DNA of 64,000 nt, taken from assembly GCA_963768765.1 (NCBI GenBank), contig CAVYJK010000021.1, positions 186,001-250,000 on the forward strand, in the 5' to 3' direction. This document shows positions 17,699 through 26,799 of this stretch, piece after piece. How positions within the stretch are numbered: the stretch's first letter is position 1; each line of letters opens with the position of its first letter. The translations under genes and the position numbers were made by a program. Source of the stretch: DASWLF01 sp963768765 (GTDB lineage Bacteria; Desulfobacterota; Desulfobaccia; Desulfobaccales; 0-14-0-80-60-11). The notes below the pieces were generated by a model. The model saw only the letters and a list, made by a program, of their open reading frames with translations, did no database searches and was not told the origin of the DNA.

Positions 17699-20346
17699 GA
17701 TGCTATCCCTCGAGTCTTGCGGTCGTGCTTCAGCGGCACCATCAGGGTGACCCTGGTTCCCTGGATGTCGGTGGATTCCACCTCCAGGCGCCCGCCGAGA
17801 TAATGCAGGCGCTCCCGGATGCTGAACAGACCAAACCCCCCGTTGCTGCTGATGGTCTGGTACTGGGACTTGTCGAATCCCACCCCGTCGTCCTCCACCT
17901 TGATGTTAACCTCTTCGCCTTTCCTGGTGATGACTACCCTGGCATGCCGGGCCTGGGCATGTTTGACCACGTTCATCATCAGCTCCCGCACAAACCGGAA
18001 GACCAGCACCTTGATTTCATCGTCCATGGGAATGGGCTTCATATCCTTCTGGACGTCCACCTGGATGCCGTGCTGCGACCTCACGTGTTTGGCGAACCAT
18101 TCCACCGCAGCCTCAAAGCCCAATTCATAGAGAACGGGCAGGCTCAGCTCGAAGGTCAAGGACCTGGTGTCCTGAATCATCTGCTCGATGAGTTCCCGGA
18201 CCTCGGCCACCGGCCTGGACATGGTCTCGGAAGCCAGCGATTTTTGCAGGACCCCCAGTTTGATCTTGGAAATCGCCAGGGCCTGGCCGATATGGTCGTG
18301 CAGGTCCGTGGCCAGGCGGCGACGCTCCCGCTCTTCTGTCAGGGACAGCTCCGAGGCCAGGGACTGGAGTTTCCCTTGATAGGTGCGGATCTCTTCCTCG
18401 GCTCCCTTGCGCTGGCTGATGTCTTCCGTCATCACGATGGTGAACTGGGGCTCCCCTGCCCCGTCCCGGAGCATGGAGACGGTCACCTGGCCCCAAACCA
18501 GGCGGCCGCTTTTGTGGATGTAGCGTTTCTCCCGAGTGTAGGACTCCCGCTTCCCCTCCACCAACTCTTTAAAAAGCCTGGCGTTGGCGGTGATATCCTT
18601 GGGATGGGTGTACTCCTTGTAAGGGATCCGCTGCAGCTCTTCCCTGCTGTAGCCCAGCATCTTCTGCAGCGCCGGGTTGCTGTCCAGGAGATTGCCGTTC
18701 ATATCCATCAAGGCCATGCCGATGGCCGCTTCTTCAAAAACCTTGCGGAAGCGTTTCTCCGTTTCCCGCAGCGCCGTGATGTCGCTGAACATGGCGAAGG
18801 CGCCCACGAACCGGCCGTCTTCAAAAAGAGGCACCGAACTCATCACCACCGACGCCAGGCGGTTCTTATAGGTTATCTCCAGTTCTTGTTGGGCCACCTG
18901 GTTCTTTCTGTTTCGGCTCAGGGCGTTTTCCAGCAATCCCTGGTTGTAACTGTCGAACAGCTCATAAATATTCATGTTTTCCAGTCTTTCGTGGCCGGTG
19001 ATCTCCCTCATTCTGCGGTTGACAAATTTTACGGCGCCTTTGTCATCGATGATCCAGATGCCCTCGTGCGCATTTTCCACCAGTTCCCGGTACTTGCGTT
19101 CCGAGATCTCCAGCTTCCGGTACAGGATGGCATTCTCCAGAGCGATGGCTATCTGGTTGGCGAAACTGACGATGAATTCCCGGTCCCCGTCGCTGATGAA
19201 CGCGTCCTGGTGGACCCGGTCGGCCAGCAACACCCCGATGACTTTGCCCCGCACGGTGAGCGGCGCCAGGATGAAGGCCTTGGGCTTGAATTGCTGGATC
19301 AAAGGATTGTTCATGTTGAGCTTGCTGCGGGTGACATCCTGGATCACCACCGGGATGCCGGTCATGGCCACCCGGGCGATGACGTTGTCCACCTTGCCAA
19401 TGGGGATGCTGTATTTCTTGGCACGGTCAAAGAGTTCTTTTTCCACGCCTACGGCATAGCAGAGTTCCAGAGCCTCTGTCTGCTCGTTCAGAAGCAGAAT
19501 GCCGGCCCGGTCCAGTTTGGCGGAATTGGTCAAGAGCCGCAAGGTCACCTGTAAAAGTTTTTCCAGATTGAGCACTGAGAGCGCCGCGGTGCTGGTCTCC
19601 TGGAGGCAGATGAGCTGATCGATCTTTTCCTTCAACTGGATATTTAGGCGGTGGATCTCGTCAAACTTCTTTTTTAACAGCTCCTTGTCCCGCTCCAGTT
19701 CTTCGATGGTGTAGTTCAGGGCCCGCCAGGGGACCAGGAATTTCAGCAGGCTTTCTCTTAGAGAGAACCTTCTCCGCCTCCATTCCATGTGATATTCGCA
19801 GTAATCGTCCCCTTTAAAATAGCACTTGGTTTCTTCCAGAATGCCCGGCGGCAGGTTCCAGATGGTGGGGATGCCGGTGTAGATTCCCTGGTTGAATAGG
19901 CAGAAATCGATGTTCCCGGGGATGTCTTTGAACCAGTGCAGCCGGATGACGGCGGTATCTCCCTTGGTTTCCACCAGATCGATGGTTTTATTCCTGTTGA
20001 ACTTGTCATTGATGGCCTGGACTCTTCTCAGGCTGCGGCGGGGATTTTTGTAGGCAAACATGATGATGCGCTGGACGTAACCCAACTTCTTCCGGGCCGC
20101 GGATTCGAAGCCGATCTTAAAGGCTATGCGCTCATTGTTCGACAACTTCTTGGCGTTTTCAAACATCCGGGTGACCACATCACTGGACACCCAGTTATTG
20201 ATTTCCATTAAAAATTCTTGTGGGTTGGACAGGCCCTCAATTTCGGCGCCCAGACCGTCGAATAAGCCGTGCACTTCCTCGGGGAGGTTTTCTTGAAAGT
20301 ACTCGATGATGGCCCGGGTATTAAGGCAGCTATGATGTTTTTCCAT
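17695..20346 (-). CDS. Cytoplasmic NarX/DegS-type sensor histidine kinase with N-terminal V4R-like, GAF and two PAS domains
   Basis: This 883-residue soluble kinase has no membrane helix. Residues 1-195 form a sensory module with a CYFKGDDYCEYHMEW ending (Cys175, Cys183), like V4R/heme-NO-type sensor domains. A coiled coil (205-245) leads to a GAF domain (250-405), PAS1 (415-525, NRRMREITG) and PAS2 (535-650, NPALQKMLGYSREEL). The kinase core is HisKA_3: His683 in ATDLHDHIGQA, then an ATPase domain with Asn near 792 and DDGVGFD at 819-825. It overlaps copy 2 of the downstream regulator pair. The ligand of the N-terminal domain is unknown. Confidence 0.92.
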   Translation of the reverse strand: MEKHHSCLNTRAIIEYFQENLPEEVHGLFDGLGAEIEGLSNPQEFLMEINNWVSSDVVTRMFENAKKLSNNERIAFKIGFESAARKKLGYVQRIIMFAYKNPRRSLRRVQAINDKFNRNKTIDLVETKGDTAVIRLHWFKDIPGNIDFCLFNQGIYTGIPTIWNLPPGILEETKCYFKGDDYCEYHMEWRRRRFSLRESLLKFLVPWRALNYTIEELERDKELLKKKFDEIHRLNIQLKEKIDQLICLQETSTAALSVLNLEKLLQVTLRLLTNSAKLDRAGILLLNEQTEALELCYAVGVEKELFDRAKKYSIPIGKVDNVIARVAMTGIPVVIQDVTRSKLNMNNPLIQQFKPKAFILAPLTVRGKVIGVLLADRVHQDAFISDGDREFIVSFANQIAIALENAILYRKLEISERKYRELVENAHEGIWIIDDKGAVKFVNRRMREITGHERLENMNIYELFDSYNQGLLENALSRNRKNQVAQQELEITYKNRLASVVMSSVPLFEDGRFVGAFAMFSDITALRETEKRFRKVFEEAAIGMALMDMNGNLLDSNPALQKMLGYSREELQRIPYKEYTHPKDITANARLFKELVEGKRESYTREKRYIHKSGRLVWGQVTVSMLRDGAGEPQFTIVMTEDISQRKGAEEEIRTYQGKLQSLASELSLTEERERRRLATDLHDHIGQALAISKIKLGVLQKSLASETMSRPVAEVRELIEQMIQDTRSLTFELSLPVLYELGFEAAVEWFAKHVRSQHGIQVDVQKDMKPIPMDDEIKVLVFRFVRELMMNVVKHAQARHARVVITRKGEEVNIKVEDDGVGFDKSQYQTISSNGGFGLFSIRERLHYLGGRLEVESTDIQGTRVTLMVPLKHDRKTRGIAS

Positions 20347-20871
20347 TCGCTGGAGAACTCCGCCAAAGGTTTACTGCTCTTTCGCCTTGCCAATTACTGA
20401 CGATCTCTAACTTAAGCTACCCCCTTTGCCTGATCTTATCAGTCTTCCCCCCCCACAGACGCAGGACCTCCTGAAAAGAACTTGCCGGAAGGCAGGCATC
20501 TGCACCACATATTACCGGATACTGCCGATAATAATCGAAACGTTGTAAAAGTCAACAACAATAATAATGGATTTCTGGTTGCACTAACTGAGAGACCAGG
20601 AACAGATTTTCAAACCATAATAAATTAACTCCCTACTTGCCGTTGCCTGATTCCCCCTCCTGCCACCGGGTCTGCCGCAACTTTTCCCTCAACCCCCCCC
20701 TATCAATGGAAGAGTGCTTATCATGGTTTTTCCCACCAGATCCTGGTGAATCCAATTCTCCAAATCAGGATTATTTCCAATGAAATCGAGTTATTCCCTA
20801 ATTGTGAGCTTTAAAGAAGTTCGCTATTCCTTAAGGGGGGAGGATTCCCCCCTAGGGGAATTTCCCAGTGT

Positions 20872-20985
20872 CATTAGGGTTTTGGGAACTCACAAATAGG
20901 ATTCTCGAACTCCAAAACCAGGTTTGCCCTAATTGTAGGCCGGTTTAAAGGCTAATATTTTAAAAGATTTGCTTAATTCCATCGC
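20872..20985 (+). repeat. Duplicated leader segment, copy A
   Basis: This copy runs from CATTAGGG at 20872 to GGCTAATATTTTAAAAGATT at 20950 and beyond, and is followed by a ribosome-binding site and ATG (GGGAGGATGTCATG, 20992-21005). About 229 bases downstream the same order recurs (CATTAGGG at 21102, GGCTAAGATTTTAAAAGATT at 21178, then GGAGGCAGGTCATG). It looks like an imperfect tandem duplication of a promoter and leader. Confidence 0.55.
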
Positions 20986-21002
20986 AACAATGGGAGGATG
21001 TC

Positions 21003-21101
21003 ATGCTTTTTAGGGTCTTATTACTACCACCGACGCAACTATCGCTAATTACTTGGCTTATGGTGGGGCAACACCATCCCCCACTCCTTTTCCCCCCATA
21101 G
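21003..21101 (+). CDS. Possible 32-residue leader peptide
   Basis: ATG 21003 is preceded by GGGAGGATGTC and opens a short frame (MLFRVLLLPPTQLSLITWLM) ending at TAG 21099-21101. It lies in the first copy of the duplicated leader, at the position matching the acyltransferase start in the second copy. It may be a real hydrophobic leader peptide or a leftover of the duplication. No family is recognised. Confidence 0.25.
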   Translation: MLFRVLLLPPTQLSLITWLMVGQHHPPLLFPP

Positions 21102-21212
21102 CATTAGGGATTTCGGAAGTAAAAATTAGGATTTCCCTAATCCAAAAAGGGAGACCCTATTGTTCGGTCAGCTGCAGGCTAAGATTTTAAAAGATTTTAC
21201 TCAATTATTTCA
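21102..21212 (+). repeat. Duplicated leader segment, copy B
   Basis: This second copy, starting with CATTAGGG and containing GGCTAAGATTTTAAAAGATT, directly precedes the acyltransferase ribosome-binding site. The rest of the 20347-21232 gap carries CCCTAAT/ATTAGGG motifs (20796, 20872, 20926, 21102, 21134), possible regulator sites, and no other gene. Confidence 0.55.
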
Positions 21213-21232
21213 TATATATAAGGAGGCAGGTC

Positions 21233-22318
21233 ATGTCTTCCACTACCCAGTCGGCCCGGATTCCCGCCCCGGTTCTGGGCATTTCTCGACTGACCCTCAA
21301 GCGGAATTTCAAGAACTTATCCCGGCTTCCCAAGGTGAGCCTGAGCAAGTTCCTCCAATTAAGGTTAAATACCATCCTCATCCGGTTCCTGCCTTTCGCC
21401 ATCTCCAGGTGGTACATCGTCATCCTCGGCAAGCTTTATTATCTGCTGAATTGGCAGGAAAAGAGCCTGATCCGGAACACCATCCAACAGGTCTTTAAAG
21501 GGCGGATCCCGGCCCGAACCCTCAAGGGGAAAATCAGGGAGACCTTCAGGGGGATTTTCGACCATTACCACGAGAAGCTGTTCATGGCTTATTCCAACTT
21601 CCCCCGGCTGGTAGATTTCTTGAAGACGAGAATCCGCTTTCAGGGCGAAGAGGCGCTGCGGGAAGCCCTGGCCGGCGGCAAGGGGGTCATCCTGGTGACG
21701 GGACATTACGGGGCCGTGGAGTTCCTCCCTGGAGCCCTGGCGGCTCATAAATATCCCACCTCCATGATTTGCCGGTTCCAGACCCAATCCCTCCGGGTTT
21801 CCCTGAGCCAGCGGGCCGAGCATGGCAAACGGGCCGAGTATGGCGACCTGCACTTGATCGACGCCGATGAAGGTAACATCATCCTGGCGGCCATGAAGGC
21901 TCTCAAGCAGGGGCGCATCCTCATCACCGAGTGCGACGAATTCGACGAGTGGCGGCCGGACCCCAACCGCGACAGTCAGTTTCTCGGCTGCAAGCTGACT
22001 TCGGACCGCACCCTGGAGCTCTTGCAAAAACGGTCCGGGTCTCCGGTGATCAGCGCCCTGGTGAAAAGGGAGGGGAAAAGAAACTATACCTGTAACCTCA
22101 GCCCCGTCCCCGTGCCGAGCTCTTCTCCAATGAATATGGCTTTGAGCGAGCAGTGCCTCCGGGTCCTGGAAACTTGGGTTGAGTCCCACCCTGAACAGTG
22201 GTATCAATGGAAGAAGTTAGGTAAAATAATTAAATCTCAATTTGAGGTTAAACATGATCGTCAGGATAGTGGATATCTGGCACCTGAAGTTGGAGTTTCT
22301 GTCCCCGATCAGGCATAA
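21233..22318 (+). CDS. LpxL/HtrB-like lysophospholipid or lipid A acyltransferase family protein
   Basis: This 361-residue protein belongs to the LpxL/LpxM (HtrB) superfamily of acyltransferases. The catalytic His-x4-acid motif is GHYGAVE (His158, Glu163), followed by QTQSLRVSLSQ and a second conserved block with ECDEFDEWRPDPNR. It would transfer an acyl chain from ACP at the inner membrane. A hydrophobic stretch near residues 50-70 fits membrane association. AAGGAGGCAGGTC precedes ATG 21233. Its last 65 bases overlap the enolase-superfamily gene, so the two are coupled. Whether it makes lipid A or another lipid cannot be told. Confidence 0.8.
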   Translation: MSSTTQSARIPAPVLGISRLTLKRNFKNLSRLPKVSLSKFLQLRLNTILIRFLPFAISRWYIVILGKLYYLLNWQEKSLIRNTIQQVFKGRIPARTLKGKIRETFRGIFDHYHEKLFMAYSNFPRLVDFLKTRIRFQGEEALREALAGGKGVILVTGHYGAVEFLPGALAAHKYPTSMICRFQTQSLRVSLSQRAEHGKRAEYGDLHLIDADEGNIILAAMKALKQGRILITECDEFDEWRPDPNRDSQFLGCKLTSDRTLELLQKRSGSPVISALVKREGKRNYTCNLSPVPVPSSSPMNMALSEQCLRVLETWVESHPEQWYQWKKLGKIIKSQFEVKHDRQDSGYLAPEVGVSVPDQA

Positions 22319-23384
22319 CCTGGCGAACCATGAAGGCTCGGAAAATATCGTGGTCAAGGTCAGTACCGACGGCGCCGCGGCCGGATATGGAGAAGGTATT
22401 CCCCGGTCCTTCGTCACCGGCGAGTTGCTGCCCGGCAGCCTCGCCTTCCTGAAAGAAGAACTGGCGCCGGCCGTCTTAAAAACGAAGTTTTCTTCTCCCC
22501 AGGAGGTTTCGGAAATCCTGGCGGATTTGTATGGGGAACTATCGGCGGTAAAACACCCCGCAGCCTTTTGCGCCATGGAAATGGCCCTGCTGGATGCCGC
22601 CGGCCGCACCTGGGATATGCCGGTGGCCCAGCTCATCGGCCCCCAGTTAAGGGACCGCGTCACTTACAGCGCCGTGGTCCCCATGGCTTCCGAACGACAA
22701 ATGGCCCACTTCTTCAATCTGATAAAAATGAACCAGATGCAGTTTTTAAAACTCAAAGTGGGGACCAAGTCAGATTTGAAGATCCTGAAGCTGGCCAGGG
22801 AGAAACTGGGATGGGAGATGGATATCCGGGTGGACGCCAACGCCGCCTGGACCGTCCCCGAGGCCATCCAGCACATCAGGGAGATGGCCCCTTACCGGGT
22901 TAGCGCGGTGGAGCAGCCGGTGGCCAAAGAAGATTTTGCCGGCCTGAAGACGGTGAGCGAGGCGGTGGGTCTCCCCATCATCGCCGACGAGTCGCTATGC
23001 AACGAAGCCGACGCCCAAAAATTGATCGATCTGGGGGCTTGCCGAATCTTCAACCTGCGCCTGTCCAAATGCGGCGGCCTGGGGATGGCCACCAGGATCC
23101 GGCGCCTGGCCGAGGAGGCCGGGATATTGTGCCAGCTGGGGTGCCACGTGGGCGAGACCAGCATCCTTTCCGCGGCCGGCCGCCATTTTGCCCTGTGTTC
23201 CCCGGATCTGGTCTACGTGGAAGGCTCCTTCGCCTCGTTTCTTTTAAGCAAGGACCCGGTCCGGCAACCGGTAGCCTTCGAATTCGCCGGCTTGGCTACA
23301 GAACTCCCCGGTCCCGGCCTGGGCATCGAGGTCATGGACCGCACCCTGGACGAACTCAAGGTCTCCCATCATCGACTGGAGTGA
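22254..23384 (+). CDS. Enolase-superfamily enzyme (muconate cycloisomerase / dipeptide epimerase-like)
   Basis: This 376-residue protein shows the muconate-lactonizing-enzyme layout: base KxK (Lys166, Lys168 in FLKLKVG), metal ligands Asp194 (RVDANAAW), Glu220 (EQP) and Asp245 (ADES), and second base Lys272 (LRLSKCGG). Members racemise, epimerise or dehydrate carboxylate substrates; the residues do not single out one reaction. ATG 22254 has GAGG six bases before it, better than the TTG at 22242. The overlap with the acyltransferase gene suggests a joint task, perhaps on a cell-envelope molecule, but this is inference. Confidence 0.85.
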   Translation: MIVRIVDIWHLKLEFLSPIRHNLANHEGSENIVVKVSTDGAAAGYGEGIPRSFVTGELLPGSLAFLKEELAPAVLKTKFSSPQEVSEILADLYGELSAVKHPAAFCAMEMALLDAAGRTWDMPVAQLIGPQLRDRVTYSAVVPMASERQMAHFFNLIKMNQMQFLKLKVGTKSDLKILKLAREKLGWEMDIRVDANAAWTVPEAIQHIREMAPYRVSAVEQPVAKEDFAGLKTVSEAVGLPIIADESLCNEADAQKLIDLGACRIFNLRLSKCGGLGMATRIRRLAEEAGILCQLGCHVGETSILSAAGRHFALCSPDLVYVEGSFASFLLSKDPVRQPVAFEFAGLATELPGPGLGIEVMDRTLDELKVSHHRLE

Positions 23385-23413
23385 GGTATCAGGCGCGCTG
23401 CCCTCGTATCCCT

Positions 23414-24789
23414 TTAGAATTGAAACTGCCAGCTCAGCCCCAGGGAGTGGACATCGCTGTTGTACCGCCCGTTGGCCTGCAAGGGAGCCGGCACCCCATT
23501 ATTCGTGATGACGTTATTTTTGGTGCGGCCCTCGGCCAGGATATAATTGTAGGCGATCCCCAGGGTGAATCTCCGGATCTTGAGATCACCTCCCACCGTG
23601 AAGATGTGGCGGTTGGCATCCGGCAGCTGGGGGTCGAAGGTCCCATCGGGCACCGGCGTCAGGTCATAGATATAGCCCGCCCTGATTTTCATGCCTTCCT
23701 TGACTTCATAGTTGGCTCCGAAACGAAAGGCCCAGGCGTCGTTCCAGTTCTTTGGGATAACTGTCCTGGTGCTGCCCCCCTATGGGATAGTCAAACCTGG
23801 CTCTAAGCTCCTCAAAGCTGGACCAGCCGGTCCAGGTTGCGTCAAATTCAAAGGCGAAGGGCTTGAGCCGGCTGTAATTGACCCCCATGGTCACCGAGGC
23901 CGGAAAGGTTAGATTGGCGGAACCCGGAGACGACTGGGAAAAAGGCAAGGGGGGGCTTAAAGGTTACGGCCACGTCGCCGTAGTGTTTTACAAAAATTTC
24001 GCTGCGATACGAAACTCCCAACTTCACTCCCGACACCGGCTCGAAGAGGGCCCCAAGATTGTAGCCGTATCCCTGGCCGTCACCGGTGAGGCGTGATTCT
24101 GCATCTGGAAGTTGTCTTCGGAATCCGCCGAGAAACCTGGACTTTCTGATTCTCTTCAGTTCCACCTTGGACCACATCACATCAAAGCCCGCGGCCAGAG
24201 ACAAATTGTCCAGCACTTTGACGGAAATCACCGGATTGAGGTTATAGGTCTTGAGGCTGGAGAAGGTGGAGATGTATCTGCCCTCCCAGGTTGGGGGCCA
24301 GGCCGTGCCCAAACCGAAGGGCGAGAAATAACCGATCCCCACGGCCACCCGCTCGTGCACCGGAATGGCGATATAGGCACTGACGCTGGGATACCACCGA
24401 TGGTTGGTTTCCGAGGACAGGCCGCCGCTTTGAAATTCCCGGTCAGGGTGATTAAAAACCGCCCCCTGATAGACCTGGGCGCCTTTTAGCTGGTTCAGTC
24501 CGGCGGGATTGTAAAAGATGGCCGAGGCGTCGCTGGCATCAGCCACAAAGGCATTGCCCTGGGCCATGGCCGCGGTTCCCTGCTGAACTAGGGCGAAACC
24601 GGCGCCCAGGGCTGCAGAGGTGCAACTAAAAACAGTCGCAATGATAAAGCCGGTGATACAACAGAAACGGTCACGACTCTTAAAGCCGATTCGGCGACTG
24701 CCACGAAGCCGAAATATTGCCAGACTCTTGAGACCGTCTTCTTTGCCTAAACCTTTACACCACTCCCTTAAATCCTTGGATAGTCGCAT
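23414..24789 (-). pseudogene. FadL/TodX-like outer-membrane transport protein, two frameshifts
   Basis: ATG 24789 opens a long N-region, then a signal peptide (GFIIATVFSCTSAALGAG) and the FadL start GFALVQQGTAAMAQGNA with FYNPAGLNQLKG. Two single-base expansions break the frame: seven G where six fit at 23949-23955, and six C where five fit at 23775-23780. Restoring them joins FKPPLPFSQSSPGSANLTFP, then FDYPIGG, then KNWNDAWAFRFGANYEVKEG, to the C-terminal aromatic SLGLSWQFQF typical of beta-barrels. The restored protein is about 458 residues and would import hydrophobic compounds. Sequencing error is likely, though homopolymer phase variation cannot be excluded. Confidence 0.75.
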
Positions 24790-25602
24790 ACATCATTCCC
24801 CCCCATTTATGATGATGCATGTCGTTCAAAGCACTCATCCCCCGTTTATAGTACCCATTGATACCATTGATTTTATTTAAATGATTTAAAAGGTATTTTT
24901 ATAAAAAAATCAACTTTTTTTTATAAATTCACCCTTTTCTTATTAAAAAATGGAAAAAAATTTATAGTATTTAAAATTTATTTCAGTAAAACATGGTTTC
25001 AAAAAATTTCCCTTTTGGAAAATCCAATAATGTCCATATTCAGTTTGGCGCAAGTTTGCCTCGGCGTTATTATTTAACGAACTTCCCTCGCCGACGCTAA
25101 CATCATGTAGACCTGCCGGAAAAATTTACCTGGACGGGACGGCATAATTTCTGAGCAAAACCTTGTTAAGACCTTGGGCAATTTTGAGGGAGGCAAATGG
25201 TATCTCCCTGTCTTTATCTTGTAACCTCGTTGCTTTCCTTTTTTAACCCTCTGGGGCCCGTTTCCAGCCATTCTCGTGTCCTTCCCGCCTCGGGCCGCGG
25301 CTTGGAGAAGGTTGATTTGGGATATTCGAGGGCCTGAAAGGCCTTAACCTATTGCGGCAGATTTGAAGTGGTCCCCAGTTTAGCCTGGGGGTTACTTTTC
25401 AAGGCAAATAAGATATTTTTATCGAAGGTATTGCCGCTTGACGACCTGGGGGACCTCCCTCCGGAGATCATCGCTACAATCCATGGTCAGGGACTTTCCC
25501 GAAAAGATTGTCAAAGGGGAACCTCTTTTAAGATCGCAGTCCAACTAATTGACTGATCCCTGTTGCAACTGCCCCAGAGGAGAATTAAAAATAATATAGA
25601 TT
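24790..25602. other. AT-rich intergenic region between divergent genes
   Basis: This 813-base gap has a strongly AT-rich core (about 24860-25000) unlike the surrounding GC-rich DNA. It probably holds promoters for the porin gene (-) and the lipoprotein gene (+). Two short frames (25074-25271 minus and 25368-25556 plus) have no ribosome-binding site or family match. No RNA gene is recognised. Confidence 0.5.
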
Positions 25603-26091
25603 ATGAGACCAAAGTATCTTCCGGTTTTACCGTTTCTGGCCGTAATCATCCTGATGGCCGGGTGTGCGGACATCGCCCAGAAGGCTCCCCCCGACGAGGT
25701 CAAGGCCTTCTTTGTGGCCGCCAATGAGGCCAATTACCTGGGGGTTCAGTGTCTGTCGCCAAACCAGGTGGATCTATCCGGTTACACCCATTTGATGGGG
25801 GTCAAGTACCCGCCCACCCAAGAGGTGGACGTGCTGAGCAGGCCGCCCTCCCGGCCGTATCAGGCCTTTGCGGTATTGGAAAGCTCCGCCCCTAATACTT
25901 CGGAGACTTACGACCCCAGTTTGCTGGAAGGTTTCAAAGACAAGGCCAGGGCCATAGGCGCGGACGCCCTCATCTTCGGCGCCCCGGCAGACCGTCGAGG
26001 CCTGCCCGGCCTGAGTAATTCCTCTAAAATTGAGGCCGTGGCCGTCAAGTACCGAATGGAAGAACCGGAAGGCCGCCCCAAACGCCCCTGA
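25603..26091 (+). CDS. Outer-membrane-type lipoprotein of unknown function
   Basis: This 162-residue protein has a lipoprotein signal with lipobox LMAGC (lipidated Cys21). The mature part includes LLEGFKDKARAIGADALIFG and ends SKIEAVAVKYR, the pattern of small lipoproteins with a YbjQ-like fold (a helix packed on a sheet). AGAGGAG lies upstream of ATG 25603 at about 20 bases, rather far. It stands alone. The function is unknown; a role in envelope homeostasis would be a guess. Confidence 0.7.
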   Translation: MRPKYLPVLPFLAVIILMAGCADIAQKAPPDEVKAFFVAANEANYLGVQCLSPNQVDLSGYTHLMGVKYPPTQEVDVLSRPPSRPYQAFAVLESSAPNTSETYDPSLLEGFKDKARAIGADALIFGAPADRRGLPGLSNSSKIEAVAVKYRMEEPEGRPKRP

Positions 26092-26290
26092 CTTTCCGGG
26101 CGCCCGGCGTCCCTGTGGCCTGCTTAAGAAAATGGCTACGGTTGCGAAGACGGGCAGAAAGAGGGATCTGGTCCGAAAATTTCCCCCCGCTTATCCTTCC
26201 TGGCTCCAAGGGCAGATTACCGGCTGGTCCAAAAAAATGGAGCAGACGCCGAGAATCCTTTGGCTTTCCTTACCTTGAAGGCCAAATTGG

Positions 26291-26566
26291 TCAGTCTCCG
26301 ATTACTTTCTGAATGACCTCCCCCAATTCGGCAATCGTGGCGGCCACGGTCACGCCGGGATCTTCCAGGGCCGCAATCTTGTCCTTCGCTTTGCCGCTGC
26401 CGCCGGAGATGATGGCGCCGGCATGCCCCATGCGCTTGCCGGGGGGCGCAGTCCGCCCGGCAATGAAGGCCACCACCGGCTTGCGGACCTGGGCTCGGAT
26501 GAAGGTGGCGGCTTCTTCCTCCGCGGACCCGCCGATTTCGCCGATGAGCATTATCCCTTTGGTCTC
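26291..26566 (-). pseudogene. C-terminal fragment of succinyl-CoA ligase alpha subunit (SucD)
   Basis: The frame ending at TGA 26291 carries the highly conserved SucD C-terminus: MLIGEIGGSAEEEAATFIRA, then PVVAFIAGRTAPPGKRMGHA with GAIISGG. Only about 85 residues remain; the CoA-binding domain and phospho-His region are missing. Upstream, the homology stops abruptly at a piece of another gene (26568-26660). It is a truncated remnant, not a frameshift. Confidence 0.75.
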
Positions 26567-26567
26567 C

Positions 26568-26660
26568 CTATTGTCTGGCCAGGGCTTCGGCCATGATGCT
26601 GCGGCAGGAGTTCCCCAGGCAGATGAAAAGGACCATCGGTTTTTGGGTTTCTGGCTGCAT
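26568..26660 (-). pseudogene. N-terminal fragment of a low-molecular-weight protein-tyrosine phosphatase / ArsC-like gene
   Basis: ATG 26660 starts a 30-codon frame containing MVLFICLGNSCRSIMAEALA, the N-terminal phosphate-binding loop region of LMW phosphatases and thioredoxin-coupled arsenate reductases. It runs into TAG at 26568-26570, exactly where the SucD fragment begins. The two fragments look joined by a deletion. Confidence 0.6.
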
Positions 26661-26799
26661 CGTTCTCCACCGCCGCTTCCGGCAAGGTCACCCCCCTGCG
26701 CCGGGGTGGTAAATTTCATATAATTATACATAATGAAAGAAGGGCGGAGTCGGCCGCCACACAGCCAAGTTGAGCCTTTAAAAGGGTTGGCAACCTCTC

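Noticed and set aside
17725..19554. A 609-codon plus-strand frame opposite the 883-residue kinase gene
   Set aside because: Antisense to a complete, well-conserved kinase; composition (His, Gly, Leu, Gln) is typical of a shadow frame.
23949..23955. Phase variation through the G7 tract in the FadL-like gene
   Set aside because: A second independent indel in the same gene and similar +1 errors in many other genes make sequencing error the simpler explanation.
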